A DNA stretch of 64,000 nt, from assembly GCF_003151255.1 (NCBI RefSeq), contig NZ_CP029481.1:1736001-1800000 (forward strand). Reading direction: 5' to 3'. The notes below the pieces were generated by a model. That model was given only the letters and a program-made list of their open reading frames with translations, was not told the origin of the DNA and did no database searches. Positions 18,101 through 27,008 of this stretch are shown in pieces. Both the position numbers and the translations under genes were made by a program. Within the stretch, counting starts at the first letter, position 1. Each line of letters opens with the position of its first letter. The stretch comes from Microvirga sp. 17 mud 1-3. Its GTDB lineage: Bacteria > Pseudomonadota > Alphaproteobacteria > Rhizobiales > Beijerinckiaceae.

Positions 18101-20225
18101 CGCCATCCTGGATTACGCCAGCGACGGTGGTCGACCGGCCGTTAGCGCCGACCGTCAGCTCATTCGCGCCGAGGCGGAAGGTGCCATTGCCTTCGATTGA
18201 GCCCGCCGTCAGCTTTCGGTCGAAGGCTGGGCCGAAGCTGCCAGAGAAGTCGACAACGCCTCCGGCATTGTTGATCAGCCGCGCATTGCCTCCGGTGCTC
18301 CACCCAAAGAACTCGGTGAGACCACCGGCATTGGTGGTCACGACGCTGTTGCCGGCGTTGCTGCCCTCCTGAAACGACGTCACGCCGCCGGCATTTGCGG
18401 TGAGCGTGGCGGTTCCCGCGTTGCTGGTTCCGAGGAAGTACGTGTAGCCATTGGCGGTCGAGAAGACCATGCCGCTGGCATCGAAGCCGTTCCGGAGCTG
18501 AAGGAAGCCGCCATTGACGTTGACTGGACCGGAGCCCAGTGTACCTGTGCCGTTGGCGGCCAACGAGCCGCCACTCACGGTCGTGCCGCCGAGATAGGTG
18601 TTGACGCCGGTCAGGGTCAGGGTGCCGGGTCCCCGCTTGGTCAGGCCGCCGTTGCCGGAAATAGTGCCGGACAGCGTCATCAGGTTGCCCTGATCGTTGA
18701 TGGTGCCTATGCCGCTGGCCAGAGTGATCGGGTTGGCAGGGGTCAGCCCAGCCGCCGTCGCTTGCAGCGTCGTCCCGGAGGCCATGTTCAGGGCGCCAGT
18801 CCCGAGCGCGGCACTGTGGCCCACCGCCAGAGTGCCGGCCGATAAGGCCGTGCCGCCGGAAAAAGTACTTGCGCCGGTCAGGGTCAGGGTGCCGGTGCCC
18901 TGCTTGATCAGGCCGCCGGTGCCGGAAATGTTGCCGGAAAATGTCGTGCTGGAGCCGTTACGGCTGGTGGTCAGCGTGCCCGTGCCGAGCAGGATATTGC
19001 CTGCACCCACAAGGGAGCCGATCTCCTGGTCGAAGCCGGCGAGGTCGACCACAGCGCCGGCAGCCACCGTCATGGCACTTGCGGCAGACATCGACCCGGC
19101 TGACCCGGCCCGGAGCGTCCCTTGGTTGACCGTCGTCACGCCAGAATAGGTGTTATTCCCGAAGAGGGTCAGCGTGCCGGTACCGGTCTTCTCGAAAAAA
19201 TCAAATCCCACGTACTGGCCGCCGCTTCCCAGCAGGGCAGTATTGAAACTCGCGTTGGTGGGGCCTCCAAATGCCAAGACATTCCCGGTTCCGGTCGCCG
19301 TCACTTGGCCCGTAATCGTGCTGCCGCCATAAAGTTCGAGCCGGTTGTTCTGTCCGTTCAAACTCACGCCCATCAAACCTCGGCCCGTGAGCGAGCCGAG
19401 ATTAGTGATCGTATTGCGGTTGCCGACCACGGCGATGCCGGTTGCCCCTTCGATGGTCCCGGCGTTGAGGATGAGACCATAATCTCCGAGGAGCGTGATG
19501 CCATTTCCGTCCGGACCTGCAGCGAAGCCACCGAACCCACCGGAGACGCCGCCGTAATTTGAGATCCTGACGCCGATTCCGGCGACCGAGATGCCGTCGC
19601 CGCCACCGCCGCCCGCACCTGGTGTGGTACTTCCCAAGCCGCCGTTACCCCCGGCTATCGTGGCGCTGGCATCGTTGAAGATTTCCGACGAATGCGCCGC
19701 ATTCAGCGTGATGCCGTTGCCGCCGCCGCCGCCAGCTCCGTAAACGCCATTGAACTGAAAACCGTTGCCGCCATTGCCGCCCGTGATGGTGTTATAGTTA
19801 TAGATTGTTACCCATCCAGAAAGGCCGATGCCGCTTCCGCCGCCTCCGCCCCCGCCGCCGCCCTGTTGACCGCTGAGGTTGGCAAAGCCTCCGCCCCCGC
19901 CGCCACCATTGGCGCCGCCCGTAGCGGTTCCTCCATCGGCGGGTTGACTGCCGCCGCGGCCGCCACCGGTACCGTCGGTCCCATTGCCGCCAGGAGCCAA
20001 CATGGCACCGAAGCCGCCATTGCCACCGTTGCCACCTCGGCCTCCGCCCCCTCCTAAGGAGTTGCCGTCATTGCCGCCCTGGCCGCCGTTCCCATATGAG
20101 CCGTCCTCGCCGTTTCCTCCCAAGAGTGGGCCATTTATGACGTAGTTGGTCTGGGCATTTGCGCCTATAGGCATCGACAGAAGAGCCAAGGTCGACGCGG
20201 ATAACAGAAGGGCGGGCCGGCGCAT
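15150..20225 (-). CDS. Giant autotransporter (type Va) with Gly-rich N-terminus and PATR repeats
   Basis: 1691-residue autotransporter. Signal peptide MRRPALLLSASTLALLSMPIGANA. Next is a strongly Gly/Asn-rich stretch (19560-20110) of GGNGG-type repeats, then a long beta-helix passenger with many autotransporter-associated strand repeats of the form GTGTLTLTGANTYSGGT. A Pro-rich linker (about 16325-16385) leads to a C-terminal beta-barrel of about 280 residues ending KGNFVWRFGTY. It would be secreted through the outer membrane and displayed as an adhesin-like fibre. An in-frame ATG at 20348 would add 41 residues; 20225 is preferred because it gives a canonical signal peptide. One CxC pair (codons 17502-17510) is unusual for a passenger. 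A hairpin terminator follows. Confidence 0.93.
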   Translation of the reverse strand: MRRPALLLSASTLALLSMPIGANAQTNYVINGPLLGGNGEDGSYGNGGQGGNDGNSLGGGGGRGGNGGNGGFGAMLAPGGNGTDGTGGGRGGSQPADGGTATGGANGGGGGGGFANLSGQQGGGGGGGGGSGIGLSGWVTIYNYNTITGGNGGNGFQFNGVYGAGGGGGNGITLNAAHSSEIFNDASATIAGGNGGLGSTTPGAGGGGGDGISVAGIGVRISNYGGVSGGFGGFAAGPDGNGITLLGDYGLILNAGTIEGATGIAVVGNRNTITNLGSLTGRGLMGVSLNGQNNRLELYGGSTITGQVTATGTGNVLAFGGPTNASFNTALLGSGGQYVGFDFFEKTGTGTLTLFGNNTYSGVTTVNQGTLRAGSAGSMSAASAMTVAAGAVVDLAGFDQEIGSLVGAGNILLGTGTLTTSRNGSSTTFSGNISGTGGLIKQGTGTLTLTGASTFSGGTALSAGTLAVGHSAALGTGALNMASGTTLQATAAGLTPANPITLASGIGTINDQGNLMTLSGTISGNGGLTKRGPGTLTLTGVNTYLGGTTVSGGSLAANGTGTLGSGPVNVNGGFLQLRNGFDASGMVFSTANGYTYFLGTSNAGTATLTANAGGVTSFQEGSNAGNSVVTTNAGGLTEFFGWSTGGNARLINNAGGVVDFSGSFGPAFDRKLTAGSIEGNGTFRLGANELTVGANGRSTTVAGVIQDGGMGGGIGGSLTKSGTGTLTLSGENTYTGLTTIQAGTLQIGSGGTSGNLAGDVANQATLAFNRSDAWSFAGDISGSGRVLKQGIGTLTLTGAGSYSGETVVSAGTLASGAAGAFSALSDFTVDAGATLAVTTGDEAVGSLSGAGTVTIAGGASLTTGLSDKATTFAGSFLGAGSLAIDGTATAMTLTGNSEIGGNLDICSCGDVNLRGSFKAHGDVMVAGGTLTVEQGGHLDGGSVQGIGTLTLADGGRVTTPQFAWIGGTVTITGAGSLLSADMAQVSGGIGDLDFNILNGGRMTTTGDMALLAMTGYGNVSVRGAGSRLDVGGTLAVGDSTIGVPDVDVLTLADGGRVSAGTIIVGTDGALRVGTGGAGGILSTSRLVNDGTLAFNHTDALTFDAPIEGGGSLLKSGSGRLALTGTSTLTGPTYVQAGQLAVNGSLASSPVTVTGGTLSGTGTVGRLSLQSGGTVAPGNSIGTLNVAGPLSFGPGSFYAVEIDGAGRSDRIAVTGTATLNGGTVQILPDQGINFLADHAYTILTAQGGRTGTFAGTQSTDFAFITPTLGYTADAVTLTMVRKTVPPTPPAPPPPVPPAPPVPVAFHTVAVTENQYHTADAVEALGAGNRLYNTVLGSTVAGARQAFDALSGEAHGSAVTAGYAQAGLIQTTLLTRLRQPLTSLPLLAQGAYGAAFAADRPGQAVAPVAVVPQPIAPRYALWGEGFGARGKTRSDRNAAALDTSTGGFLIGADAQVTDGWRLGLAGGYLRTALDVDARLSSGSNESVFGALYGSGQWGALTLRLGAAYARHDIDLSRTITFPGYADAVKASYDGSTLQAFGELGYRLGFGALALEPFVGASVLRLSTDGFQEQGGAAALTGYGRTYDLGTTTVGLRAEARLSETVPLTLSGLLGWRHAYGDVAPEALLAFAGGASPFTVAGVPVDRDALVAEAGLDWRASEAISLGVSYAGQIGARAQEHTVKGNFVWRFGTY

Positions 20226-20348
20226 ATTTCGGCGAGAGCGGCTTCTGCCTGCCCGTGCCGGGCCACCACCCGTTTCGAGCAATGCCAAGGCTGCCGCCAG
20301 TCCGTGCCCCAAAGACCCGGCAGACGACTCTCTCTTTGCTCTCACCAT

Positions 20349-20733
20349 CTAGCGCCCCCGGCCTCTGTTCATAAGTTCGGCTCTTCGGCTGCTCGCCGGG
20401 AACCGTGAAGGGGACAGCCGTATATGAGAGGCCCTAAAGACCTATGCGGACATGCTTTGACAGCAATGTCGTGCCATTCCCTAACTGCGTCGGGGAGCAA
20501 ATCAGCGATGCTCTCCCGGGCCGTGGGAATATGAAGACAAAATGCCTTGTCTCCTACTTCCGATAAGCTGAGGGAGAAGACTTTTTTCTAATATGTTACC
20601 CTGCGGCAACTGTCGGGCTAATGCTCCCAGTGCCTGACCTGCAACGCGGTGACGCAGTACGCTCTCCGTGCAAAAGCGACGGTCAGTCCGGCCGAGATGG
20701 TTCGACTTTCAACGCCGGCTGGGCAAGGAGCGC
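20349..20733. other. Intergenic leader region of the autotransporter gene
   Basis: About 385 bp between the end of the GH25 gene and the autotransporter start. No convincing coding frame, tRNA or terminator was seen. It includes an AT-rich patch near 20580-20600 and is the probable promoter and leader of the autotransporter gene. Confidence 0.4.
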
Positions 20734-21639
20734 CTACTCGTCGATGCTCGCCGTTTGAACCGGGTCGAGATCGCGGCAGACGCCGGTTGCCTTGAGCTGG
20801 CTGTGATCGCGCGGGTCGCAGGAACTCTGGACGAACATGCGCCACTGGTTCTCGGTGCCGTAGAACGTGTTGCGGTCCACGTCGCCCGTCACACCGGGCA
20901 CGCGGCCGGTGGTCGTGAACTGCCAGAAGGTCCAGCGGCGGTTGCTGTAGCGCTCGTGCGGCTCGGCCGCGACGCTGCGGATCCAGAAGGGATAGTCGTG
21001 GAACTCGCCCTCGAGGATCTCCTTATGGAACGTGATGTCCGTATAGATGATCGGCCGCTTGCCCGTATGGGCCTGCATTTCCTTGAGGAGGACGTCGATC
21101 ATGGCAAGGGCCTGCTCGCGCGGCACCTTCTTGGGGCAGTTCACCGATTCGCCGTTCCATTCCACGTCGAGGACGGGCGGAAGCGCATCTGGATCCTGCG
21201 GAACGTTCTTCTTGAACCAGGCCGCCTGCTCATGAGCGGGCCGGCACCAATAGACGAAGTGATAGGCCCCGCGCGGAACGCCGGCGTTCTTGGCGCCCCA
21301 CCAGTTTTCCAGGAAGCGGTTGTCCACATGGTCGCCGCCCTCGGTCGCCTTGATGAAGGCGAACTTGGTCCCGGCCTGGCGCAGGGCCGCCCAATCGACC
21401 TTGCCCTGCCATTTCGAGATGTCCACCCCATGGACCGGCAGCCGGTGGGCGGAGGCCACGCCCGCATGGGGCTTGGCATCGCTCTTGGCCGGATAGCGGC
21501 TCGACGGGGCGATCGCGCAGGAGGCTACGCCAAAGGCGAGCGCTGTCGCGGCCGCAAACCGGAGCACCCGGGCGACACGGGAAAGGGGGATGGCTTTCTT
21601 CGAACGGCGGGTGGTGCGACGGCGGGGCATCGGCTTCAC
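20734..21639 (-). CDS. GH25 lysozyme-like lipoprotein
   Basis: 301-residue glycoside hydrolase family 25 protein. After an Arg-rich start there is a hydrophobic signal ending in a lipobox (FGVASC, Cys near residue 41). The GH25 domain begins VHGVDISKWQGKVDW and continues FAFIKATEGGDHVD, GAYHFVYWCRP and LPPVLDVEWNGES, giving the catalytic Asp/Glu set. It would cleave the beta-1,4 bond of peptidoglycan, in the periplasm, anchored to a membrane. The start may be GTG at 21639 or ATG at 21630. It stands alone between mgtE and the autotransporter. A cell-wall remodelling role is more likely than a phage origin, since no phage genes are near. Confidence 0.9.
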   Translation of the reverse strand: MKPMPRRRTTRRSKKAIPLSRVARVLRFAAATALAFGVASCAIAPSSRYPAKSDAKPHAGVASAHRLPVHGVDISKWQGKVDWAALRQAGTKFAFIKATEGGDHVDNRFLENWWGAKNAGVPRGAYHFVYWCRPAHEQAAWFKKNVPQDPDALPPVLDVEWNGESVNCPKKVPREQALAMIDVLLKEMQAHTGKRPIIYTDITFHKEILEGEFHDYPFWIRSVAAEPHERYSNRRWTFWQFTTTGRVPGVTGDVDRNTFYGTENQWRMFVQSSCDPRDHSQLKATGVCRDLDPVQTASIDE

Positions 21640-21720
21640 AGTCAGTACGCTTTACCTATCACATCACCGATGACCCAATGACCTTAACAGATCATTGCGA
21701 AAACGGATCCGAAACGAGTT

Positions 21721-23145
21721 TTACAGGCGAAACCACAGCGTGGCTATTCCCAAGAAGGAGAAGAAACCCACGATATCCGTGATGCTCGTCACGAAGGGGC
21801 CGGACGAGACCGCCGGGTCGACCCCAAACCGGTTAAGGGTCAAGGGCACGAAGATCCCGCCGAGGGCCGCGAAAAGCAGGACGCACATCATGGCGAGCCC
21901 GATCACCAGCCCGATCTGGGCCGTCTGAAACCAGATGGCCGCAATGATGCCCATGATGATCGCGAAGGCGACCCCGTTGAGGACGCCCACCATCGCCTCG
22001 CGGCGGATGATGCGCCAGGCATTCGCGCGTCCCAGTTCGCGGGTCGCGAGGGCGCGCACCGCAACCGTCATGGTCTGGGTCCCGGCATTCCCGCCCATGG
22101 AGGCGACGATGGGCATGAGGATCGCCAGGGCCACCATCCGCTCCAGGGATTCCTCGAACAGGTTGATCACGTTGGCGGCCACCAGGGCCGTGCACATATT
22201 GGCGAAGAGCCAGGGAAAGCGGCTGCGCTGGGTGTAGAAGATGTTGTCCGAGAGCTCTTCGTCGGACTTCACGCCGCCGAGCGCCTTGATGTCCGCGTCG
22301 GCTTCCTCCTCCAGGACGTCGACGATGTCGTCCACCATCATGACGCCGACGAGCCGGTTGCTCTCGTCCACCACGGCGGCGGAGACGAGGTTGTAGCGCT
22401 CGAACAGGCGCGCCACCTCCTCCTGGTGCGCGGTGGCCTCCACCCGGTCGGGCTCGTCCGTCATGATCCCCTGGATCGTGGTCGGCCGCTTGCTGCGCAA
22501 AAGCCGGTCGAGGGGCACGGCTCCAAGGAGATGGCCGGCCGGATCGATGACGAAGATCTCGTAGAAGGTGTCCGGCAAATCGGCCGTCTCACGCATGAAG
22601 TCGATGGTCTGCCCTACGGTCCAGAAGGGCGGGACGGCGATGAACTCCGTCTGCATGCGCCGGCCGGCGCTGTCTTCCGGATAATCGAGCGAGCGCTGGA
22701 TGGCCACGCGCTCGATGGCGGGGAGCTGGCCGAGCACCTCCGCCTTCTCGTCATCGTCGAGGCTTTCGAGAATCGTGACCGCGTCGTCCGAATCGAGGTC
22801 GCGGACGCCTTCGGCCACCGTGGCGGTCTCGAGTTCCTCGAGAATCTCCTCGCGGACGGCGTCGTCCACTTCCGTTAGGGCCGTGAAGTCGAAGGCCGAG
22901 CCCAGGAGTTCGATGAGGCGAGGGCGGTCCTCCGGCTCCAGGGCCTCGATGAGATCGCCCAGGTCGGATTCGTGGAAATCGTCGACCAGATGCTGCAGGC
23001 GCTCCTTGTCGGAGGTCCGGATGGCCAGGCTCACGGCCTCCAGGAAGGCGGAATCGACCTCGCCGTTCTCGTCCCGGAAGCTCAAGGGATCCATTGCCAC
23101 GCCAGGAGGCGAGGGAGGCGGCGTCCGGTGGTCGACGTCCTGCAT
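21721..23145 (-). CDS. mgtE: Magnesium transporter MgtE
   Basis: 474-residue Mg2+ channel. The N domain is at residues 1-155 with HLVDDFHESDLGDLIEAL and ILESLDDDEKAEVL. Two CBS domains (about 160-285) include IMTDEPDRVEATAHQEEVA and VGVMMVDDIVDVLEEEAD. The membrane domain (about 300-474) holds SMGGNAGTQTMTVAVRAL and, in the last helices, SITDIVGFFSFLG with the selectivity Asp. It imports Mg2+ across the inner membrane with cytosolic gating by bound Mg2+. AGGGGAAAGG precedes the ATG. No Mg riboswitch was recognised. Confidence 0.96.
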   Translation of the reverse strand: MQDVDHRTPPPSPPGVAMDPLSFRDENGEVDSAFLEAVSLAIRTSDKERLQHLVDDFHESDLGDLIEALEPEDRPRLIELLGSAFDFTALTEVDDAVREEILEELETATVAEGVRDLDSDDAVTILESLDDDEKAEVLGQLPAIERVAIQRSLDYPEDSAGRRMQTEFIAVPPFWTVGQTIDFMRETADLPDTFYEIFVIDPAGHLLGAVPLDRLLRSKRPTTIQGIMTDEPDRVEATAHQEEVARLFERYNLVSAAVVDESNRLVGVMMVDDIVDVLEEEADADIKALGGVKSDEELSDNIFYTQRSRFPWLFANMCTALVAANVINLFEESLERMVALAILMPIVASMGGNAGTQTMTVAVRALATRELGRANAWRIIRREAMVGVLNGVAFAIIMGIIAAIWFQTAQIGLVIGLAMMCVLLFAALGGIFVPLTLNRFGVDPAVSSGPFVTSITDIVGFFSFLGIATLWFRL

Positions 23146-23358
23146 GAGCCTTTCCCCTGAAGAGGTCCGACGGCCTTTTAGGCGCGCGTCCGCATGGACA
23201 CAATCGCCGGAAGACCGGAGGAACGAGTTGGTTGGCAGCGTTTCCCCAAAGCCGGTTCAGCCATTTCTCGAAGCTGAGCCGGCGCATGAAGGATTCGGAC
23301 AAAGCGGTTGCAAAGACGAGTGAAGCGGCTTCACGGCCCGATGACAACCGCGCCCAGG

Positions 23359-23394
23359 CAACAAAAAAGGCCCCGTTAGGGGCCTTTTTTGTTG
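23359..23394 (-). terminator. Strong palindromic terminator after tRNA-Leu
   Basis: A perfect palindrome with a GGCCCC/GGGGCC stem, A-tract on one side and T-tract on the other, around a GTTA loop. It can terminate in both directions and lies 23 bp past the tRNA 3' end. Confidence 0.9.
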
Positions 23395-23417
23395 CGCCTC
23401 GAGAGCGCTCGAAGGTT

Positions 23418-23502
23418 TGGTGCGGTCGAGAGGACTCGAACCTCCACGGGTCTCCCCGCTACCACCTCAAGGTAGTGCGTCTACCAATTCCGCCACGACC
23501 GC
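23418..23502 (-). tRNA. tRNA-Leu (anticodon GAG)
   Basis: 85-nt tRNA on the reverse strand with a 7-bp acceptor stem (GCGGTCG with CGACCGC), discriminator A and encoded CCA. The D-arm reads GGAATTGGTAGAC. The anticodon arm is CTACC-TTGAGGT-GGTAG with GAG at positions 34-36. A long variable arm typical of class II tRNA-Leu and a T-arm GAGGTTCGAGTCCTC are present. It reads CUC/CUU codons. Confidence 0.97.
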
Positions 23503-23759
23503 GAAACCTTCGAAGCCAGGGGTGTTTCCCCTGACGCGGCGGTGGCTATACAAGATCGATTGCGCCACCGCAAGCCCATCCGGTGAAGACTTCTCGACGG
23601 TGCCGAAGTTCGGCTTTCCGCAGGGTGAGTTTCACCGGTCGGGCCGGGCTCCTATAGCGGCCCCGTTCGGGTTCGTCCACTCGGAAAGTCATGGTTGACC
23701 CCATATCTGTTCCGGGACCACAACGGCGCCGGTCTTCCACCCGGCCGAGGAATTAAACC

Positions 23760-24488
23760 GTGTCGAGCCTTCGCGATCATCTCGTCGATTCCTTCCTGCC
23801 CGCAGCCGGCTCCGCGCCTGTCGAATGGGCGATTGCCGAGGGGCTCACAGGCTATGACGAGGCCGTGGCCTTCATGGAGGCGAGAGCGGCCGCCATTGCG
23901 GACGGGAGGGCGCCCGAGCTGGTCTGGCTCGTGGAGCATCCGCCGCTCTACACAGCCGGCACCTCCGCCCGGACGGAGGATCTGGTGGAGCCCGACCGGT
24001 TTCCTGTCTTCCAGAGCGGGCGGGGCGGGCAGTACACCTATCACGGTCCCGGCCAGCGGGTCGCCTATGTGATGCTCGATCTCAAGCGGCGCCAACCAGA
24101 TCTGAGGCGCTACGTGGCCGCCCTCGAAGCCTGGCTGATCGCGACCCTCGCCGAATTCAACATCCGGGGAGAGCGGCGGGAGGACCGGGTCGGCGTCTGG
24201 GTGCGCAGGCCCGAGAAGGGCGCTTCCGTCGAGGACAAGGTCGCGGCCATCGGCATCCGGGTCCGGCGCTGGGTGAGCTTTCACGGCATCAGCCTCAACG
24301 TGGAGCCCGACCTGTCCCATTTCTCCGGGATCGTGCCCTGCGGCGTCCGCCAGCATGGGGTCACGAGCCTCGTGGATCTGGGCATTCCGGTCACCATGCC
24401 GGAGGTCGATGCGGTCCTGCGCGGGACTTTCGAGGAGATCTTCGGCCCCACCGAGCGCGCCGAAGCGCCGTTGCTTTCCGGCAACTAG
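23760..24488 (+). CDS. lipB: Octanoyltransferase LipB
   Basis: 242-residue lipoyl(octanoyl) transferase. It carries [13 protein letters not shown], the [21 protein letters not shown] block and the lysine segment [23 protein letters not shown]. The catalytic Cys is in SGIVPCGV. It moves the octanoyl group from ACP to the lipoyl domains of E2 subunits and GcvH, the first step of protein lipoylation. The start is GTG at 23760 with GAGGA upstream. LipA is not in the window. Confidence 0.96.
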   Translation: MSSLRDHLVDSFLPAAGSAPVEWAIAEGLTGYDEAVAFMEARAAAIADGRAPELVWLVEHPPLYTAGTSARTEDLVEPDRFPVFQSGRGGQYTYHGPGQRVAYVMLDLKRRQPDLRRYVAALEAWLIATLAEFNIRGERREDRVGVWVRRPEKGASVEDKVAAIGIRVRRWVSFHGISLNVEPDLSHFSGIVPCGVRQHGVTSLVDLGIPVTMPEVDAVLRGTFEEIFGPTERAEAPLLSGN

Positions 24489-24583
24489 GGTCGGGTTTTC
24501 CACCGCTCAGGCGCCGGGAGTCCTCCCCAAGCGGGCTTCATGCTCTAAGCTTGTCCGAACGGTTGATCATCGGCGGATAATCC

Positions 24584-24910
24584 ATGCATCGCGCGCTTCT
24601 CGCTTCCCTCGTCGCCCTGGCCGCTTCGGCATGCGCCTATACCCCGACCCCGACGGAGGCCATCCACATCGTCGATTCGCCCGCCGACGTCCGGTTCTGC
24701 ACCCGGCTGGCCGAGGTCAGCCCCACGGTTCCGACGACGCCCGGCTTCGGCTCCGCCACCCAATCCATGCTGGAGGCGACCGTGGCCCTGGGCGGGACCC
24801 ATCTTTATCTCCAGCAGCGCTTGGCCGACTGGCTCCTTGTCCGCGGCATTGCCTATCGCTGCGGCCCCGGGCCCGCACGCGAGACGGTTGTCATCCGCGC
24901 GAAGGGCTAA
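24584..24910 (+). CDS. Small lipoprotein, DUF4156-like
   Basis: 108-residue putative lipoprotein. The signal has a lipobox LAASAC with Cys at residue 17. The mature part has VRFCTRLAEVSP, a MLEATVALGGTHLYL helix, and a late Cys in GIAYRC. This arrangement (C-x-x-L-x-E-V, then ALGGTH, then AYRC) resembles DUF4156/RcsF-like small lipoproteins, but the match is weak. Located between lipB and mccB. Function unknown. Confidence 0.7.
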   Translation: MHRALLASLVALAASACAYTPTPTEAIHIVDSPADVRFCTRLAEVSPTVPTTPGFGSATQSMLEATVALGGTHLYLQQRLADWLLVRGIAYRCGPGPARETVVIRAKG

Positions 24911-25000
24911 TATCGGGCAGGAGAACGGCCGTCCGAGCCGCTCGGCTTCCGCAGGGCCGGAGGCCGCGCGTCATCGGCATTTTCGCAAGGATCCGACGAC

Positions 25001-26608
25001 GTGCCTGTCATCCCCACATCTGCCGATCTGACCTCCGATGCCGCCCGTGCGAACCGGGAGGCCTGGGCGGGGCTGTCGCGTGAGCTCGCGGGCAGGCGGG
25101 CCGCGGTCGCCGAGGGCGGCCCGGCCAAGGCGCGGGAGAGGCATCTGGCTCGGGGCAAGCTCCTGCCGCGGGAGCGGGTGACGCGCCTCCTCGATCCCGG
25201 CGCGCCGTTCCTGGAGCTCGGCGGGCTTGCGGCCCACGGCATGTATGACGACGCGATCCATGGGGCCGGGATCATCACGGGCATCGGGCGCGTGGCCGGG
25301 CGCGAGGTGATGATCGTCTGCAACGACTCGACCATCAAGGGCGGCACCTATTACCCGATGACCGTGAAGAAGCACCTCCGCGCCCAGGAGGTCGCCCGCG
25401 AGAACCGGCTGCCCTGCATCTATCTCGTCGACTCGGGCGGCGCGAACCTGCCTCACCAGACCGAGGTCTTCCCGGACAGGGAGCATTTCGGGCGCATCTT
25501 CTATAATCAGGCGACGCTCTCGTCCCTCGGCATCCCGCAGATCGCCTGCGTCATGGGCTCGTGCACAGCGGGCGGTGCCTATGTGCCGGCCATGTCGGAC
25601 GAGACCGTGATCGTGCGGCGCCAGGGCACCATCTTCCTCGGCGGTCCGCCACTTGTGAAAGCCGCCACCGGCGAGGTGGTCTCGGCCGAGGACCTGGGTG
25701 GCGCGGATGTCCATGCCCGCCAGTCCGGCGTGGCGGACCATTACGCCACCGACGATGTCCATGCTCTCGCGATCGTCCGCCGGATCGTGGGTACGCTGAA
25801 TGTGCGAAAGAGCGTCGATATCGATCTCACCGAGCCGGTCGAGCCGCGCTATTCCATCGAGGATCTGGACGCCATCGTGCCGACGGACCTCAAGAAGCAA
25901 TACGACATCCGCGAGGTCATCGCCCGGCTGGTGGACGGCTCGGAGTTCGACGAGTTCAAGCGTCTCTACGGCACGACCCTGGTGACCGGCTTCGCCCGCC
26001 TCTGGGGCATGCCCATCGGCATCATTGCCAATAACGGCATCCTGTTCTCGGAGAGCGCCCTCAAGGGCGCCCACTTCATCGAGCTGTGCTGCCAGCGGCG
26101 CATTCCGCTCCTCTTCCTCCAGAATATCTCGGGCTTCATGGTCGGCCGCCAGTACGAGGCGGGCGGCATCGCCAAGGACGGGGCCAAGCTCGTGACCGCG
26201 GTCGCCTGCGCGCAGGTGCCGAAGATCACCCTCCTGGTCGGCGGCTCCTTCGGCGCGGGCAATTACGGCATGTGCGGGCGGGCCTATTCACCGCGCTTCC
26301 TGTTCACCTGGCCGAATTCCCGTATCTCCGTGATGGGCGGCGAGCAGGCCGCAAGTGTCCTGGCGACCGTGCGGCGCGACAATATCGAGGCCGAGGGCAA
26401 GGCCTGGAGCGCCGGCGAGGAGGAAGCCTTCAAGGACCCGATCCGCCGCCGATACGAGGAGGAGGGGAGTCCCTACTACGCCACCGCGCGCCTGTGGGAC
26501 GATGGCATCATCCTACCCTCCGAGACGCGTCGCGCCCTGGCGCTTGCATTCTCGGCCGCCCTGAACGCTCCGATCCCCGAGACGCGGTTCGGCGTCTTCC
26601 GGATGTAG
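25001..26608 (+). CDS. mccB: 3-Methylcrotonyl-CoA carboxylase beta subunit
   Basis: 535-residue carboxyltransferase. MCC-type signatures include [51 protein letters not shown] and [20 protein letters not shown], then [13 protein letters not shown]. It carboxylates 3-methylcrotonyl-CoA to 3-methylglutaconyl-CoA in leucine breakdown, following isovaleryl-CoA dehydrogenase (encoded at 13828-15000). The start is GTG at 25001 with AAGGA 10 bases upstream. The biotin-carrying alpha subunit MccA normally sits next to it but is absent here; ilvD follows after a 400-bp gap. Confidence 0.94.
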   Translation: MPVIPTSADLTSDAARANREAWAGLSRELAGRRAAVAEGGPAKARERHLARGKLLPRERVTRLLDPGAPFLELGGLAAHGMYDDAIHGAGIITGIGRVAGREVMIVCNDSTIKGGTYYPMTVKKHLRAQEVARENRLPCIYLVDSGGANLPHQTEVFPDREHFGRIFYNQATLSSLGIPQIACVMGSCTAGGAYVPAMSDETVIVRRQGTIFLGGPPLVKAATGEVVSAEDLGGADVHARQSGVADHYATDDVHALAIVRRIVGTLNVRKSVDIDLTEPVEPRYSIEDLDAIVPTDLKKQYDIREVIARLVDGSEFDEFKRLYGTTLVTGFARLWGMPIGIIANNGILFSESALKGAHFIELCCQRRIPLLFLQNISGFMVGRQYEAGGIAKDGAKLVTAVACAQVPKITLLVGGSFGAGNYGMCGRAYSPRFLFTWPNSRISVMGGEQAASVLATVRRDNIEAEGKAWSAGEEEAFKDPIRRRYEEEGSPYYATARLWDDGIILPSETRRALALAFSAALNAPIPETRFGVFRM

Positions 26609-27008
26609 CGATTCGCTCGCCGCCGGCGGGCCTGCCCATGGTTTGATCTTGTCCTGCGCAAGTCTCCACAAGTCTTGCGCAGCCAGCTCCGAAGAGCCGA
26701 AAAGAAGACGGAAGTGGCCTGAAAAATGTTGCCGGGCCGCAACACCCATAAAGCTTCCTGTTCCTGCCCATCTTGGCCCAAGCTCCGCCAAGATGCCGCC
26801 ATAAACGAAGCTCACCTCAGGACCCAGGCTAAACTGCTTCTAACCCAAGGCTTTACGACAAAGCGACCGCGAGCAGCAGAGCATTAAGCCTTCTTGGCTT
26901 TTGCTTTCGGGAGTCGTTGCGTCCAAGGCGCGGCACGTGGCAGATCATCCTAAGTTCCGTAACCGAACGTAACTAGGGTGAAGGGCCGGACTGGAAAGAG
27001 CACACGCA
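26609..27008. other. Intergenic region between mccB and ilvD
   Basis: 400 bp with no convincing gene. It contains one inverted repeat (26654-26682), described separately, and is the likely promoter/leader region of ilvD and exoR. I saw no leucine-rich or valine-rich leader peptide and no recognisable T-box. Confidence 0.4.
26654..26682. repeat. Inverted repeat CTGCGCAAG / CTTGCGCAG
   Basis: Perfect 9-bp arms separated by 11 bases, 46 bp after the mccB stop. It could be the mccB terminator stem or an operator. There is no T-tract, so its role is uncertain. Confidence 0.4.

Noticed and set aside
15699..19562. Several long forward frames opposite the autotransporter gene (15699-16895, 16938-18200, 19122-19562)
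   Set aside because: They are complements of a repetitive Gly-, Thr- and Ser-rich gene with a clear signal peptide and barrel; the forward products look like low-complexity artefacts.
19560..20110. Gly-rich repeats considered as a CRISPR array or a DNA satellite
   Set aside because: The repeats are irregular, in frame and translate to GGNGG units inside the autotransporter; no spacer structure.
20734..21639. GH25 lysozyme considered as a prophage endolysin
   Set aside because: It has a lipoprotein signal and no holin, tail or integrase genes nearby.
23359..23502. tRNA-Leu considered as an integration site of a genomic island
   Set aside because: No integrase and no direct repeat of the tRNA 3' end was noticed near it; flanking genes are ordinary.
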